This document shows positions 11,735 to 24,305 of a stretch of DNA of 64,000 nt, one piece after another. How positions within the stretch are numbered: the first letter of the stretch is position 1; each line of letters starts with the position of its first letter. Below the pieces are notes generated by a model. The model was given only the letters and a program-made list of their open reading frames with translations, made no database searches and had not been told where the DNA came from. Location of the stretch: the NCBI GenBank assembly GCA_036873135.1, contig JAPTYO010000003.1, forward strand, positions 28,338,763 through 28,402,762, read 5' to 3'. A program made the translations under genes and the position numbers. The stretch comes from Clarkia xantiana subsp. parviflora (lineage: Eukaryota; Streptophyta; Magnoliopsida; Myrtales; Onagraceae).

Positions 11735-11960
11735 GAGTATCCACAATGATATTAGATAATATTACTTAACTATGGATCCAATATTTTTTTTTTGTAAAGT
11801 GTATAAAAACGTGCTACAATGGTTTTAAATAGCATTTCTTAAAAGTGAGACTCATCTATTTTTACATAACACATTCCTTAAATTTAAGGAATGCACTATG
11901 TATTACATAATTAAATTTTAATTACAAATTAATTAATTTTATAATTTTTAACTAACTATA
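11735..11960 (+). mobile_element. Harbinger/Tourist-like MITE fragment
   Basis: It begins GAGTATCCACAATG after TTA and matches the left part of the complete MITE at 30211-30623, including ACAATGGTTTTAAATAGCAT and the TTCCTTAAATTTAAGGAAT palindrome, but no matching right terminus is found. The right boundary is approximate. It abuts the previous MITE head to head. Confidence 0.55.
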
Positions 11961-12966
11961 GTTTTTTTGTTTTTCATAGATACGAAGTTTTTGTTTTTAT
12001 TTTCACTAACAAGTTTTTTTTAAATGGTGTTTTTTGAAACCACACACACTCACTTTAAGCTTAATGTAATCCCAGGACAACTAGGAACCCCGGAGAGTTA
12101 GTATGGGTACGACCGCGCGGCCGAGCCGCCTGAACGATTCTGAACAACTCCACCGCTCGTGTAGATCCTGTGATCCCTATGATGGGGTGAGGAAACCACT
12201 GTGTCGGATGCTTATCAGTAGAATTCACCTATTAGAACAAATTAAAACACACACACACCTGAATCCTCGCTCCTGCCAATAGGCTGCCGCTATGCATACA
12301 TGCATGTGTTTATCGTTTAATTATTCTCGACCCTTAGAGCTCTTCATGTATCGATGTAATTTTCATTTTCCGTACCATATGTAATTGTAAATACATTTTA
12401 ATGAAAATTTACTTTATGCATGCATCATTTTTACAAAAAAAGTGTCATTCATTTCGTCATTTCTAATATGCTTTACACTCCATTTTCGGTAAGAATGGAA
12501 CGAATGCACAATTACCCTCGTATCACGTCCCTTCCATTTCCAAATGTTTACTTTGACCAGATCCGAACTAGCATGATAAAGACAAAACAAGACTATCGGA
12601 GAAAACCCGTGTAGAGTTGAGAGCCACAATCGTTTAGCATTGAAGATGTGACAGATAGAAATGTCAGAGTTAAGTGCTCGCTCTAAAATCCGAACAACTG
12701 GTAAAAAGTGAATCCATTTTAAAAAAACCTTATTGCATTACATTCGCTCGGATTTTGGGGCAAGCACTCGACACGCATGGACCAAGTTTCGCAGTTGTGT
12801 AAAGTTTCTTAGAAACATATTTTAGTTACAAGAAATTTTTTCAAAAGATGATGAGATGAATGACACATTACTTTGAAACGATCATGCATGATATTTTGTG
12901 TTCCATATTCTAAATATCGCATTTTCGCTGCAGGTATTTCTGGCAATCACGCGAAAAATCACTAAC
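11961..12966 (+). other. Probable 5' untranslated part of a Ty3/gypsy remnant
   Basis: 12060-12200 is a GC-rich island (around CCGCGCGGCCGAGCCGCC) unlike its AT-rich surroundings; its origin is not recognised. From about 12600 the sequence leads into the gypsy gag and ends in a splice-acceptor-like pyrimidine stretch and GCAG just before the gag start. No LTR or primer-binding site could be placed with confidence. Confidence 0.4.
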
Positions 12967-14397
12967 ATGGAGAATGCTCAGAATATCCTGCAACAAGATG
13001 AACGAATGACTGAGATCGAGGAGGCTAACGCAAAGATGCATTTGGATATGGCCGCCATGTCGACAAACATGGAGCGCATCATGGCACTCCTCGAGGCTCG
13101 ATCAACCATCAATACTCCAAACCCGGCCTTGCTGACAGAGACCTCGAGTCCAGGCTCCTCGACAACACTTGTGGCGAATACAAGACCTACAATGCCAGTT
13201 GCCACCGTGCTTCCCGACGCCACGGTGGACCCTCTTCAAAACCAACCCCCTGTTTTGGTCATTCCCGATCAAACTTTACCTACGTCGTATTTTTTTCCCA
13301 AACCCGACCACAATATCCGGGCATGTCAACCAGGGGGAGCGATAGTATCACAGTCTGTCATTGAATCTGAACAGGATTGCCTCCTGAAGAAGATGGAGGA
13401 GAAGATGAGGGAATTTTCCGGTTTTGAACAGTATGGGGGTATCAGTTACTCTGACTTATGCATTTTCTCTAACATGTCGAGACCGGGGAAGTTCAAGGTC
13501 CCGGACTTCGAGAAGTATGATGGCACCGGTAATCTCATAGTCCACCTCCGAATTTATCTTGCTAAGATGGCCCCTTATCAGCAGTACGAGAAGTTCCTGA
13601 TCCAGACATTCCAGGAAAGTTTGAAAGGAGCAGCTTTGGTTTGGTTCGTCAGCTTGAAGGCCGACGATATTTCAACTTGGGAGGAAATGGCCAACGCTTT
13701 TGTTCGCCAATATAAGTTCAATCTGGACACTGCTCCGACCCGCATGGATCTCCAGAGCATGACCGGAAAATCCTTTAGGAGCTATATGCAGGTGTGGAGG
13801 GAAAAGGCCGCTGGAGTCCGACCACCTCTGGAAGACACAGAAGCAGTCTCCATGTTTATTGGAACTTTAAATGGAGCATACTACTCTCATTTATTGGGAC
13901 ATGTTTCTGCAAATTTTGTTGACTTAGTAAAGTTTAGAGAGATGATCGAGGGATCCGACTGGGAAAGATTGAAGACCCTACAAAGAGAGAAGGTTCTAAG
14001 AAATCACCACCGGATGATAGCGCGATAAACGCAATCTACACACAACTTGTGGCTCCCGCAACCCATCAAGCAATACCCGGATTCCAATGTTCGCAACCCA
14101 CCCCTACAAGGGGACCAGACAACCGGTTCACGAAGAAGCCACGAGAACCAGGAAATTCACACCATTACCAATGTCAGCAGCATAAATGTATCACGAGTTA
14201 CTCGCACGGGGTCTCATCGGGCCCGAAGTTTCGAAATCAAGTTTGAAGACACCCAACAATGAATTGAACTCGAGGTGTGAGTTTCACATTGGGGCATCAG
14301 GACACTCAATCGATGACTGCTCAAGCCTGAAGCACAGGATCCAAGATCTTATTGGTAATAAGCTTTTGATCCTTGACTCGGTTCCGCCAGCCAACTG
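12967..14397 (+). pseudogene. Ty3/gypsy gag, frameshifted
   Basis: The ATG at 12967 opens a frame that runs to 14028 (353 codons from this Met). N-terminal residues are helical and acidic (MENAQNILQQDERMTEIEEA). The central part has the Retrotrans_gag signature: KFKVPDFEKYDGTGNLIVHL, GAALVWFVSL, and the SFRSYMQVWREKA stretch. Near 13955-13980 the frame shifts: the continuation (KREGSKKSPPDDSAINAIYT) lies in another frame, which after a further shift carries the gypsy C-terminal Cys/His motif CEFHIGASGHSIDDC at 14276-14320, followed by LKHRIQDLI, ending near 14397. No protease or reverse transcriptase follows. Plant gypsy Gag capsids normally continue into pol; here pol is absent. Confidence 0.8.
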
Positions 14398-14424
14398 AAA
14401 CACCGAGATGATTTAAATATGATG

Positions 14425-14935
14425 TACTACATGATGGATATCTGTCCAATTCGGGTTCACAATTATGTTTCGGACTTCGCAAACACGTCAGAACAACAAA
14501 CGGATTTTACCACGGTCACCCTGGGTCAAAACGGTCCGGATGCGCGCATCACCCGGACCGGGACTTCCGGATTGCCATAAGGAAATCCAGACCATGTCAG
14601 ACGTCGACATGGTCCGGACTGCCGACTAGCACTGCGCGCTTACCCCTATTTTTGCTAAGTATGAGAAGTCAGTGCGCACATAGCCAACCTTGACGACGGT
14701 ACGTGTTTCCCTTTTAACCGGCGTCGAACCGTATAAAACTGGGCACGGTTCTTTGGTTTCCTATAAATAGGAACCTAGGCCTCCCATTTTGGACAACTCT
14801 CTCAATTTGGCTTTTTGGGCTCTGACCTCTCTCTACATACTTTCTCTCTCTAGATTGTGACTTAAGCATCAGACTGGGCTCAACCAGCACCACCCCCCCT
14901 CTCCATGCTGGTTATTGCCCATTTTGCAGGACCCG
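14425..14935 (+). repeat. Ty3/gypsy LTR-like promoter segment
   Basis: Directly after the gag remnant comes a sequence with LTR promoter features: a TATA box CTATAAATAG at 14761-14770, a pyrimidine-rich leader (CTCTCTCTAG) and the phrase GTGACTTAAGCATCAGACTG, which resembles the U5 phrase 'gacttgagcgtcgga' of many plant gypsy LTRs. Exact ends were not determined, and no matching second LTR was found. Inference: a 3' LTR joined to gag by loss of pol. Confidence 0.45.
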
Positions 14936-15308
14936 ATGCGTGAGGAGTCGAGACCAGAGCCGAAGCCGGATCCGGGAACAAACGATTGCGACGTGCTGAT
15001 AGGAGTCCGTACATGTGTGCACATCCAATCCGCCCGAAGAGAACAACCCGAGGAGTCCCAGGTGGAATCGACCTCAGCACTTAGCGCCATCAGCGTGATT
15101 CGAGCAAGAAGCTGTTCCATACCGCAAGCTATGACAGGCAGACGTACGAAGAAGGCGGGGGCAAGCAAGCCGAAGCCGACGAGAAGCCAACCAGGACCTT
15201 CTTACATTCCAGATGCAGAATCTACCGCCTCTTCCGTGCCAACCGCAAATGTGTCTTCCGCACAGCATGGACTTGAAGTCCAGAATACGACGTACATTGC
15301 ATCCCAGT
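14936..15308 (+). other. Unassigned GC-richer segment between gypsy and Copia remnants
   Basis: A 131-codon open frame (14915-15310, + strand) with low-complexity Pro/Ser/Arg-rich content crosses this segment. It has no domain I recognise and could be gypsy-derived or chance. The boundary with the minus-strand Copia remnant lies somewhere in 15200-15310. Confidence 0.35.
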
Positions 15309-15474
15309 AGATTGTCCATCATTATTTGGTGATGATGGCAGCGGGGAGTCACAAGGCGTTAGCTGTGGAGAAGGCGTCGGTAGTGTAGTGGACATCGTGG
15401 CTTGGGAAAATGGAATGCGCGGTGATGAGTTTGATGATGTGGTGGGCATAACAACTTGGAGCGGTGGGGTGGCT

Positions 15475-16408
15475 TCATCTGAGGATATTGACGGATTTTG
15501 GTCTTGGACTAAGATGGTCACGAGAGGGGGAGTGAACCTCAGAGACTGTTTTTGACATGGTGGGTTGCGGTATTTCAACACCTGGAAAGTGAGACTCATC
15601 GAAAATAACATGACGCGACACGAACGTTTTAAGAGTAACCGGATCAAAAAACTTGTATGCACTTTGATTTAGTGAATATCCGACGATTGATGAGATAGGT
15701 AGCTGTAAGTAAGGGATGAGACCAAAATTTTGAAGGTAACCGAGCATGATGTAACAATGCGATGCCAGTTTCGATGATGTGGCGGTGACGACGTTCGGAT
15801 AGTCCATTGTGTTCGGGTGTGTGCGACGGAGTTTTGAAGTGAGAAATACCATGTTCGGCTAAAAACCCAGCAAGTTTTTGGTATTCACCCCCACCATCAG
15901 AATAGAGTGCACGAATCGGTGACCTAAAAAACTTTTCGACAACCACCTGAAATTGCATAAAAACAGTCGAAACATCTGATTTTCGAACGATAGGATACAA
16001 CCATATGTAACGAGTAAAGTGATCCACAAATATGACATAAAAACGAAAACCATCAATTGACAGGATAGAAGAAGGACCCCAAACATCCGAAAATACATAT
16101 TCAAGAGGCTTTGAACTACGAATACTCGAATCTGAAAACGGAAGTTTATGACTTTTGGAAACGCAAGAAGACTCACATAAGTTGAAATGATTTCCCTTAT
16201 TAGACAAAGAAAATTTATTCATAAGAAATTGAACAATACGAGGTGACGGATGCCCAAGTCGCTTGTGCCAATCACCGGTTGAACTAGGTTGAGTAATCAT
16301 CGCCATGGGATGGGAAGAAGTGACCGTCGGCATCGAGTATATCCCTCTATTACTTTCCCCGTGCATGAGTGACGCCCCCGTGCTCAAATCCTTCACAAAA
16401 AATGACAA
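15475..16408 (-). pseudogene. Copia GAG-pre-integrase and integrase fragment
   Basis: The frame at 16408-15644 encodes the GAG-pre-integrase block (DWHKRLGHPSPRIVQFLM) and the integrase core with its acidic triad: SDVWGPSS, YSDGGGEY and PEHNGLSERRHRHIIE. A frame break near 15850 leads into the C-terminal integrase text (GYSLNQSAYKFFDPVTLKTF, then RHVIFDESHFPG), which ends near 15540. The triad is intact, but the polyprotein is broken upstream and downstream. Confidence 0.85.
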
Positions 16409-16880
16409 GGAAAAAATTCAACAGAGACCGAGTTAGTTTTGCAAAAGGCACTTACCGAAATCAGATTTTGGCTCAACAATGGTACTCATAGCACATTGGA
16501 TAATTGAAATTACTTTATTCCATATGAAATTAGAGCAGAACCAGTATGAGTGACCGGGATTTGAGTACATCGCCTACAGCAATTGTATCATGACCGACAT
16601 AGGGAGATGATAACGATAAGTTTTCGAGCTCATTCGTCACATGATGACTCGCGCCTGAGTCGAGGAGCCAGTCTGGTTCAGGTTATTTGCTTGATGACGC
16701 CATGTTTGCAGTCATATCGGACGGGGGAAATATTTTGTAGCACGTCCTCGCCGAGTTTCCGGGTTTTTCACAAAATTGGCATACGATTCATGGAACGAAG
16801 CGACGAGGGTTTGCAGCTGCTCCTGGTTCGCCCATATAAATGTTTTTTGGACGCCTACTCTGCCTGTGTCCCCGCTATTG

Positions 16881-17617
16881 CTACACCGCCTGCCATTGCT
16901 GAGAACGAGAGGTCTGCGACTGCCCTCGGTTATTGTTGTTGTTGTTCCAACGATTGCCATGTTGTTGTCCTCTCTTCACGAAGTGGGCTGTCGGTGCAAT
17001 TTCTTCAACAAGATGCTGCCGCTTTAGGTAAGTTTCATAATCGAACAACTTATCATGAAGTTCTTCAAAACTAGTTGGGTTATCCCTCGCTCGAATGGCC
17101 ACCCCGATCTCCCTAAATTCAGCTCCTAAGCCTTGCAATGTATAGATAACAAGATCATCATCATCCAGTGGAGAGCCAATAATAGCCAGATCGTCCGCAA
17201 TGATTTTGATGTTTTGCAGATATTCGGATACGGAACGGTCCCCCTTTTTTAGTGTGGCCAGCCGTTCCTTAAGCGACAATAGACGGGAACGAGATCGACT
17301 CGCATAGGCACGGGCAAGCTTGTTCCATGCTTCTTGTGAGGTAGTGGCCGCAGCAATGAGTGACATGGGTCGCTCCGTTAGGGAAGTCATGATAGCATGA
17401 AACAATAATAGATATTGTGTGCACCGGGAATTTGAGCATCCAGATAGGGATAACTTCCATTAAGGAACTCTAGAAGATCGAGGCCACCGAGCAGTGTTTG
17501 AAACTGAGCACGCAACGTTGAAAAAACGTCGGAGTTGAGTTTGATTGGAAGTTATGCGAAATTGATCGTCACCAAGTCCTTGCGAGAGGAACCAATAGGA
17601 ATGATACTGTTTGACAT
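16881..17617 (-). pseudogene. Copia gag (UBN2-type), frameshifted
   Basis: The likely start is the ATG at 17617-17615, just downstream of the primer-binding site. An early stop in the 17560s and a frame change precede the open part 17405-16881, which has the UBN2 Gag pattern: SQEAWNKLARAYASRSRSR, LKKGDRSVSEYLQNIK and TSFEELHDKLFDYE, followed by an Asn-rich tail (NRWNNNNNNRG). It is the N-terminal part of the element at 15302-18048. Confidence 0.8.
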
Positions 17618-17872
17618 AGTAACGATGTTGGATTACTAAAAGATCTTATCTTTGGCAAATCTCCTAGGATGGGAGGAATTGACTCTAAGCAAGAAAGATT
17701 GATTGATTTTTTTTTTTTTTTTTGTGTGTGGATGAAGAGAGGTTTAAGGCTCTGATACCATATAAGAGAATGTAAATTGTATATTAACTTGAATTGATTA
17801 CATGAGACTTGGTACATATATATAGTACAATACAAGTAGAGATATAGGAGATATAGATAGTGTAGATAGAAA

Positions 17873-17873
<1 letters not shown>

Positions 17874-17940
<67 letters not shown>
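17874..17940. repeat. (AT)n microsatellite inside a Copia LTR
   Basis: About 67 bp of pure AT dinucleotide, inside the 5' LTR of the minus-strand Copia element. Probably expanded after insertion. Confidence 0.9.
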
Positions 17941-17942
<2 letters not shown>

Positions 17943-18048
17943 ATTCTAAGATTACCTCTCCTAATATTTAGGGTATATCTTTAATACTAAATATATATAT
18001 TTTAAGATTACATCTCCTAATATCTAGGGTATATCTCTAATAGCTACA

Positions 18049-18640
18049 TATGACTTTCCAGTGAGTTTCGGGGTCACAAGTCGGAATTGGGTGGTGGCCG
18101 GCCGGGTAGAATTGAGGCCGACTGAAATAGGTGGAGGTTGGTCGGAATCATGGCGGTGACCATTCACAGGCATGGCCGATTGAAGTTCGAATGAGATTGA
18201 TTTGGGTTGAACCGTGAATATTCGCGGTTTATACCGATTAATCTATATTCAACCCATATTCATATAAATATACAAACTATATAACATTAGTTGTGTGAAT
18301 TCGAGATATGGTATTCAAAGTGAAATATGGTGTAATTTATCCGTGAAGCTGGTAAAACTCATATCAATTGTGAAGAGCCTCATAAATTTTTTATAAACGT
18401 ACGAATTCTCGTACCACGTCTGAAGTTTGGTCTGCTATATCTTCTTCTTGTGACTCATGAAAAATGAAAAACCTCACCATATCCACCTGGCTAACTAGAT
18501 TAGATAAGCTCACGTCTATTGTATGTGGCCCCTAAACATCATGTCTAGTTACGATCGATTTTTCTTTTCCTATATATATATATATTACTTTCTATCTCTA
18601 AGAAGTATAAAATTACCCGGTGCTCTTTTTTTTTTTTTTT
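18049..18640. other. Intergenic DNA, no gene seen
   Basis: A GC-richer patch at 18060-18180 (GGTGGTGGCCGGCCGGG) and ordinary AT-rich sequence. No recognisable gene or element ends were found. Confidence 0.5.
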
Positions 18641-18710
18641 TTGATAAACCATTTTCTTTTAAATAGAATATAAATATATAAATTTGAGAATATACATAAA
18701 GGGTAAATTT
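18641..18710. repeat. Left copy of a 70-bp direct repeat flanking the Gag-only Copia element
   Basis: It starts TTGATAAACCATTTTC and ends GGGTAAATTT, directly before the LTR terminus TGTAAAA. The same 70 bp recurs at 29014-29083 with one visible difference, directly after the other LTR. Its first four bases (TTGA) also match the end of the truncated LTR. Confidence 0.9.
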
Positions 18711-19134
18711 TGTAAAAATAACGAAGTGCCTATTTACACTTGCCCAAGACCGTATCTAGTAGCTAATGAAGAACTCTTATATATATAACTCTCTTACTCT
18801 AAATATGATATCTTGGAGACTCTTACAACTTGTAGTGGTGGTTGATGTCACTACAAGAAACTAGGGTCAATTAACACAAGACATTTTCGTCTCAAATTCG
18901 TGTATAAACGTGTTTGACACGAACCTGACACGTTTTTGCCCCGTGATAAGTAATAGCGTGAGTAATTTTTTTTGACACGGGAAGGTCGTGTCAAATACTG
19001 TAGATCGTGTTAAAAGCGATAATAACCCGTGTCAGATGATGTCGTGTCAAATTCTTGACAAAGTCGTGTCTTGTTTGTACACGGTATTTGACACGGGGTT
19101 CACAAGATAGAGACGATTCAACTTCTCACATATA

Positions 19135-19640
19135 GAATCAACAACTTTGACTTTAAATATGTATATTAAAATCAATAAACTTGCATCAATAAAATACTTT
19201 TAGAATCAACAAATTTGACCTTGAATTTGTATATTAGAATCAATAAATTTGCATCAATAAAGCATTGTAGAATCAACAAACTGGCATCAACGGAACGCTT
19301 ATAGAATTAACATATTTGACTCTAAATATGTATATTAGAATCAACAAATTTGCCTCAACATATTACTTTTAGAATCAATATATTTGACTTTAAATATCAT
19401 ATTAGAGTCAACAAACTTGTCTCAACAAATTACTTTTAGAATCAACAAATTTGACATTGTTTACCAAAAAAAAAACAAATTTGACATTAATTATACATAT
19501 TAGAATCAGTAAACATGTCTCTACAAAATACTTTTAGAATCAACAATTTTAATTTTAAATATGTATACCAGAATCACCAAACTTGCCTCAAAGTTACACT
19601 TTTAGAATCAACAAATTTGAATTTAAATATATATTAAAAA
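19135..19640. repeat. Tandem array of about 65-75-bp units inside the CACTA element
   Basis: About seven degenerate direct copies built on TTTTAGAATCAACAAATTTG, ATATGTATATTAGAATCA and ACTTGCCTCAACAAA. Each unit has two AGAATCAA half-units. It lies just inside the left subterminal repeats; no coding potential. Confidence 0.8.
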
Positions 19641-22278
19641 CAAATAATATAAACAATAATTGTTGAATTCAAACAAGTCCAAAACTATGAATGACAATAC
19701 ATTTGTATTGATACCTTAATACAATACAATACAAGACAGTTAATTGAAATTTACATATACGCAACACAAGACCATTGAACTAAGAACGTATACAATTTTG
19801 AAATAATTTGACCTTGTTTATGCTGTAAATAGCTATCACCATGTCCTTTGTTCTAATTTCATGTAGCTCGATTCTCACCTGCACTGATTACCTGGTTAAA
19901 TACATCGAATTCAAATTAGTCCAAAAGTATAAATGTAAAAAACATTTGTATAGATACCTCAATAAATACAAATTAACCAAGTGGGACAGTAAGGTTCATT
20001 AAGAGAGACCTCAGAGTCAAATTAGGGCAGCGTCCTACAAAAAATTACATAAACTTGACCTCAGAAAGAAAGACTGAGCTGATCTATCATCACCATCAAG
20101 TTCCTAGTACCGTCCTACCTTAGAAGCAAGATATATCATATCACCTTAAACTGGTAAGTCCAAACAGAGAATAATATTAATACGCTGTAAATAAAGAGTG
20201 CAGTGATCAATGGAACTAATTACAATCTCCTGGTTTATAGCATTTCAAGACATTTCGTATAATTAACAATTTGGCATGAATTCATTGAATTCAAAATCAT
20301 AGTTTTGCTTCTTCAAATCGTTAGAACATAAAGGAAAGAACACTTTCCTCAAATGTGTGGTTGAGATACATAAATTTAGTATTGAGGCCTTTGAACAACC
20401 TAAAAGCAAGAAAATCTTCTAATAGGAATCCAGAGAGGATTCATGTTCCTACTGCTTCCTACCTCACATCTCTTCCATGATTTTCAGGGTTTTTAGAAGA
20501 CAATAAAAGTTATATTATTAAGAATAAAGAGATAGAACTACTATAATGTACCTTGATTCTTCCGACCCACTTGTCATGATGCTGTAGATAACATGAAAAG
20601 TTGCTAAGAAGAAGAGCATGATATGTAACTGATGCAAATCCACTAAGAGAAATTACTGGCACCTTCCCATATCATTCACATATCAAACACAGTATCCAAT
20701 TATCAATTCAGTAGATCTAATCCAACAGAAGAAATATCAAATGGAATCTTCAGTCAAATACCTCACATTTTTCAGCATAACTTCTAGCAGCTAAGCATAT
20801 CCTTTCTTCTTCACATACAAGTAGAGATCAGTGTCATTCCTCAAATGCTTGTTCGAAAATGATTTTCCATTGTTAGCCATATTGTTCATCCTGTAAAGAT
20901 CTTATCAGAAGCCATCCCACAACTTGGGTGCTAAAAAATTATTAAAAAATAAAAATAAATACAATTAGTCATAAACTCTAAAATTCAATGAGATATGAAC
21001 TCTACAGCAATCCTAAATTATAAAATTCAAGCCACAAATCAACAGAAACAAAACAAGAAAATCAAAATTTTACAGGTTCATTACAAATGTTGTGATGATC
21101 GATATATGATTTAAAAGAACACATGAATCTTCTGTTGCGACCCCAGCACCACCACCTAACTAATTCCACATACTGCCATACCCACACTCTTTCAATAGCA
21201 AAACAAAAACCCCCACCACCCCCCATCAACAAAACCTAAAAACTTCAGCTTTAGTAAATAATATTCTTCTTTTCCTAACAAAATAAGGAGACAAGCAACA
21301 AACAAAAGAAAAAAAAAAGACCTCTCGTTTTTGTTTTTCTTCTATTTTCAAAGAATCATTCAATGCCCTCTTGGAACATACTAAGAATCCAAAAGCACGG
21401 CCACCAAAAAAACAAGCCTCTCCTAACAAGAACCAGTAGTGATTGTAGTAAAACATAAGCTCATATTCTGTCTTTCTTTCCTTCTCTATAATAATCTTTA
21501 TTTGAGGAAGAAGAACTAAAAAAATCGATTTTTTTGTGTGGTTTAATATGGGTTTTTTAATTTCCAATCTTTTTCTTCGGATCTGAAGAAACTCTGTATC
21601 TTCGGAAACCAGAAAAACAAAGGTCTTCAAGGAACCTATCCTATTTACTGAACCTATAGGACCTATAGGTAATTTACACCCTATTCGCTAAATTAGATAA
21701 ACTCCTAATTAGAAATTAGGGTTTGAATTTAGTTACCTTATTCCGTGGACTATGCTTGTCCCATGAGGTACTCACCCACAGAGGGCGAAACGGCGACAAG
21801 GTAGACATCAACGAAAGGTGAAGGAGAAGGAGAATGAGTGAACATTGGCGAAGCAGCGAACGACGGCGAGAAGATGAACGGCAGCGAGCAGACTGAATCG
21901 AAGCAGTAGCGGCAGCGAGCGGACTGAATTGAAGCAGTAGCAGAAGCGCAGTAACAACAGTAGCAGTGGAAGCGGCGAAGAAGCAGTGATGGATGATAGA
22001 AGAACTATGAAGGAGAGGGAAGGAATGAAGAACAATGAACGGCAAAATAGATAGAAACCAGCCAGCGCTATTAACTAGGGTTGCTTCATATATATATATA
22101 TATATAGTAGTACGGTTAGGTAATATAAATTTGATAGGCCTAAATGAATCATATCACAAAAAATTGTTTAATTAGGCCTAATTGAGTAAGCCCATTATGA
22201 TTTTGAGTTATTTTCAGTTAATAATTTTTTTAAGTGTAATAATAGTTTTGGTAATCTATTATTTAATTATACAAATAA
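19641..22278. other. CACTA interior, unassigned, no recognisable transposase
   Basis: Moderately AT-rich sequence with intron-like texture. Minus-strand open frames at 21226-21630 and 21716-22045 (134 and 109 codons) have Leu/Ser-rich low-complexity content and no domain. A short minus-strand frame near 20760-20890 follows an acceptor-like TTTACAG but stops after about 30 codons. This could be captured host DNA or a decayed transposase region; I cannot tell. Confidence 0.4.
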
Positions 22279-22310
22279 CTAGATGGAACACCCGCGCGTT
22301 GCGCGTGATA
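22279..22310 (-). mobile_element. Helitron-like 3' terminus
   Basis: Read on the minus strand, a GC hairpin (CGCGC-loop-GCGCG, plus 22293-22305) is followed about 10 nt later by CTAG and then a T, the canonical Helitron 3' end (hairpin, short spacer, CTRR, host T). The element would extend to the right on the plus strand. Its 5' end (TC on the minus strand) could not be placed in the AT-rich DNA of 22.3-25.9 kb. No Rep/helicase coding is visible. Confidence 0.55.
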
Positions 22311-24263
22311 AGTAATTTACTTATAAAATTATTGAAAAATTAAAAAACTTCAAATTTAGTATTAATAATTAATTTTATTGTTTTGTTTTGAAAAGCTGAG
22401 CAAAATAATAAATAAATGAATTAAAATTTAAATAAGTATAAACAATGTATGAAAAATCCGATATAAACAATTGAAAAATATGCTAGTTGACTGATAATTT
22501 TATTTAAATATATTTGGTTATTATTGATAATGTCATTGATGTATGAAATATTAAAAAAATATTATGTAAATAACTAACATGGTAATCACATTGAAACTAT
22601 CTCAAAACTTTCATAATATATTTTATTTTAAACATTTTATATAAAAAAATAAGTCATATTTTTTATTCAATATTATATTAAATAAAATGTATAAAATAAA
22701 TCTTTACTGAAGTTTGGTCATTATTTGGCAAAAAAAAATTATATTCACTATTGTATAAAAATAATTATTTCGCTTGTGTACTAATAGAATATGTACTTGA
22801 ATTATAAATCATAATATTAATTTAAATTATTACAAAAAATTAAAAGATAAAAAAAAAGTTATGACTTTCTATGGAAGTAGATAAAGGTTAAATTTTTTAA
22901 AATATAAATCTATTTTTATATAATAATTGTTAAATGCAATAAATCTTCTATATTTAGAAGCTTTTAATTATTAAATTTTAACATAACAATTAACAACTAT
23001 CCAACCATTTTTGTCAAGTTTTTCTTAGTATATTAATTCTAGCTACTTGTATGGAAAATATAATTTGCCAAAAAAAGGATGAATAATAGAGTTATTAATG
23101 ATGTGACAATAATCACATTGAGCGGATTTTAAATGTAGTTATTGGTGAATTTTTAAAGTAATATTTAGAATAAAATTTGGTATATTTCATGCGAATAATT
23201 TATTAGGAGTTAAATTAGTTTAAATATTGCACAATAAAATTATTGTTAACCTATATTGTGAAATCTTATTATAAATTACTTTGTGTACGTTACCAAAAAA
23301 AAATTACTTTGTGTATATATAGGTGTAATCTATCAAATGAAATAAGACAACTATTATTAGATAATTAAATTTATTAAAAAATTCAAATTAGTATTAAAAA
23401 AAACTAAGCAAATTGTTTACACATAAATATGTTTTTACGTCTGATGTAAGCAATTGATATTGCAATTAAAAAATCTGGTTTTTAAAAATAAAATAAAATA
23501 AGATATTATAGTTTATTTTATAATGTCATTAATTTTTTTTGGCCAAAATAATGTTATTAACTTAATAAGGAAATAAATGATGTTCTATCTGATCGTTAAT
23601 ACTAATTAATAAACAATGATGTCATAAATATTCTTAAATAGAGTATTAATTTGGTACATTTGTTTAAAAATAATTTATTATGATTTTGAATCATAATATT
23701 AACATATGTAAATATTTTATTATTTAGAAAAGAATGTATATTATTTTTTCAACGATCGTAGATGCATACCTATATTTTATATAATCAGAAGTGAAAATAT
23801 ATTTTGCTAAATATGGAACTAATTATTTTTATATTCTTCTTTATCATATCATATTTAAATTTTTGTAGTACTCAATGGAAAAAATGAAGTGTCTCTAGGT
23901 ATCACTTTACGATGCTACAAACATATAGAAATAATAATTACTCCATAAAAATAATCTCATTTTAGTAATAATATACTTTATTATAATTATTATTTTAACG
24001 TGTATCACATATTTATAAGAAAAATATTAATAATATGAAATCTATTATTATAATTTTAGATTTCGAATAAATATAAAAAAATTATTCATCATATTATATA
24101 TACAATAAATAAATAAAAATTATGATGAGGAAAGTTTAATAATTAAGAAGTACAATAAATATATATTGTAATTTTTTATAATATAATAAACTTAATACTA
24201 AAAGTATAAATTAAAGAAATATGATTGTACGTATTATTAATGATATATATAAGCGTTGTTGGC

Positions 24264-24305
<42 letters not shown>

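Larger units (their letters stand above)
15302..18048 (-). mobile_element. Ty1/Copia element, 3'-truncated (LTR, gag, integrase)
   Basis: Reading on the minus strand: a 5' LTR region ending about 17761-17771, the primer-binding site TGGTATCAGAGC (plus 17749-17760), gag from the ATG at 17617, and integrase down to about 15640. Reverse transcriptase, RNase H and the 3' LTR are absent, so the element is cut off at about 15300. The LTR starts TGTAGC on the minus strand (18048) and contains a long (AT)n run plus a tandem duplication of about 50 bp. The transcribed parts contain several frame breaks. Confidence 0.85.

Noticed and set aside
19135..19640. Regular repeats reminiscent of a CRISPR array
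   Set aside because: Repeats and spacers are both degenerate and similar to one another, no cas genes exist, and the context is a plant transposon.
21226..22045. Two minus-strand frames inside the CACTA element as possible transposase
   Set aside because: Leu/Ser-rich low-complexity products with none of the TNP2 or TNPA features.
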